Source: Henckelia pumila
Taxonomy: Eukaryota > Streptophyta > Magnoliopsida > Lamiales > Gesneriaceae
NCBI RefSeq assembly: GCF_033568475.1
Contig: NC_133121.1
Span: 3,968,001 to 4,032,000 of the forward strand
Length of the DNA: 64,000 nucleotides
Direction: 5' to 3'
This document shows, piece by piece, positions 62,814 to 64,000 of the stretch. Below the pieces are notes generated by a model. It did not search any database and had not been told where the DNA came from. It saw only the letters and a list, made by a program, of their open reading frames with translations. The translations under genes and the position numbers were made by a program. Each line of letters opens with the position of its first letter. The first letter of the stretch is position 1.

Positions 62814-63751
62814 TATTATTATTTTTACAAAATTGGAATTGATATAGAGAATATATTTTCAATACCTTAATTCGTTAGTATTAATGTATTATTGAATTGT
62901 TAATTATGTCAAGACATGGCAAAGGACGTGTCGATCAAATTATAGAATTTTTGTACATTTTCCATAATTTCACTTATGACATCATGCATATTGCATATAT
63001 GAATTTAAAATTTCTTTAGTCAACATATGTAATATGCATATTGTGCATATTTAATTTTACGAATTAATTAAATGAACTCATAAATGATCCCAAAGCACTC
63101 GTGCATGAAACTATAATATGAGTCAAAAATTAAAAGTTCGCATGGGATGATATTTTTGAATACATGCCATATAAATTGCCGGCCACCTTTCATTAAAGAG
63201 GAACAAAATTATAAATTTCGTCAAACAAAAAGCACTACCTTCGGCCTTTTGCCGGGGATTGAACAAGATATATATTTTCTTGTTACAACCAATGTTAATC
63301 ACGTATATTTAAAAATAGGAGCTTTTATTGTCTAATAATTAAATTATTAGCACATCTTCTGAAATTAATAAAGCATATATTTTTTTTAATTAATGGTGTG
63401 ATTAAAAGTAAATAATTAAAATGAAAGTGCAAGCGTCGTGGGTTAGACTTGACGCCGCCAAACAAAGAATAACTTCTGCAGACAACTAATAAAAGGAGAT
63501 TTGAACAATATCTTTTTTTAGACTTTTCAAACCTGACTGATACATTAACTTCGTCAAAAAAAGAACATACTATGAAGTTCACATGAAATGTGATCGAAAC
63601 CCCCATGCACCCCACCACATATATATATAAATATTTGTCACCATAAGATATCTGGGGATCATATATAGAGAAATAAAAAGAACAGAAAATGGAAAGAAAT
63701 AAACAAAAGATTAATATTACAAAGTTAAAATACAAGAAACCAGGGAACTTC

Positions 63752-64000
63752 ATGGGCAGCCAGCCCTGCAAGAAGCACCCCAAACACAAGCAGTCGCCTG
63801 GGGTTTGCTCCATTTGCTTAGGAGAAAGGCTTTCCAAAGTATCTAATAGTAGCAGAAGCTCTTATAAACTCGCGTCATCTTCATCATCATCTTCTTCTGG
63901 TTCCTATCTCTCTTCTTTATCTTCATCCAATGATTCCTCATATTCGTCTCCGGTTCATGTGAATTATTCTTGTCTTTTGGACTTGGAACCTAGAAAATCC
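63752..64000 (+). CDS. Partial gene: N-terminus of a Cys/His plus Ser-rich protein
   Basis: The open frame continues past the window, with 83 residues visible from the chosen start. It begins MGSQPCKKHPKHKQSPGVCS then ICLGERL, a CxxH...CxxC arrangement. Plant OCTOPUS/DUF740-like proteins have a similar N-terminal 'C..HP...GVC..CL.ERL' pattern. A long Ser-rich stretch follows, then YSCLLDLEPRKS at the edge. An in-frame ATG lies upstream at 63689, but the 21 codons it adds are AT-rich and Lys/Asn-heavy, like a leader, so I prefer 63752. Family assignment is tentative. Confidence 0.65.
   Translation, partial: MGSQPCKKHPKHKQSPGVCSICLGERLSKVSNSSRSSYKLASSSSSSSSGSYLSSLSSSNDSSYSSPVHVNYSCLLDLEPRKS

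Larger units (their letters stand above)
60512..63751. other. Gene-free intergenic region
   Basis: No gene is supported. Contents: an AT-rich TIR-like pair with GTGTTTGGAAAAAA and an inner GTGTGTTTGATAAATAAAC/TTATTTATCAAACTATC pair (about 60844-61220), a 46-bp direct repeat (61372-61581), a SINE-like duplicated segment (62296-62442) and a MITE (about 62590-62813). Confidence 0.5.

Overview
This is plant nuclear DNA, AT-rich, with intron-containing genes, a nuclear-type tRNA and dense microsatellites and MITEs. The genes are eudicot-like. An asterid such as a member of the Lamiales is my guess from the repeats (for example the MITE with GAGACGGTCTCA ends), but nothing here fixes the species. 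I saw no operon, CRISPR array, organelle insert or recognisable LTR or retrovirus-like coding region.

Layout. 0-4.8 kb: repeats and the promoter of a VQ-motif protein gene (4926-6026, +), with a pure TAA microsatellite about 0.6 kb upstream of the start. 6.3-14.9 kb: gene-poor DNA holding a long-TIR element, a 1.4-kb foldback element and a small hAT MITE, then a tRNA-Arg(ACG) gene at 15.7 kb (-). 16.6-23.85 kb: a 14-exon asparagine synthetase gene (-), which I could join exon by exon into one 572-residue frame. 24-32 kb: gene-free, with two hAT elements that keep their target-site duplications. 32.0-33.2 kb: an R2R3-MYB gene (+), probably subgroup 24 (MYB53/92/93). 33.2-43.9 kb: gene-free, with a hAT element with Ac-like ends and a SINE nested in a Tourist-like MITE. 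43.9-46.0 kb: a five-exon Nudix hydrolase gene (-). 46-51.6 kb: gene-free. 51.7-54.0 kb: a CENP-V/GFA-fold gene (+). 54.8-57.8 kb: a MALE MEIOCYTE DEATH 1-type PHD-finger gene (+). 58.1 kb: a SINE with a perfect 16-bp duplication. 59.3-60.5 kb: a membrane-anchored methyltransferase-like gene (-). From 63.75 kb: the 5' end of a Cys/His plus Ser-rich protein gene running off the window.

The genes do not form one pathway: they cover nitrogen metabolism (asparagine synthetase), WRKY-linked regulation (VQ), probable suberin or root regulation (MYB), nucleotide or phosphate housekeeping (Nudix), male meiosis (MMD1-type) and probably cell-wall or Golgi methylation. I found no convincing new biological system. 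The most interesting material is the mobile-element layer: at least five non-autonomous hAT-type elements with readable 8-bp duplications, a SINE family seen as a complete insertion and as a fragment combined with a MITE, a SINE-in-MITE nest, and two large inverted-repeat elements able to make long hairpin RNA.
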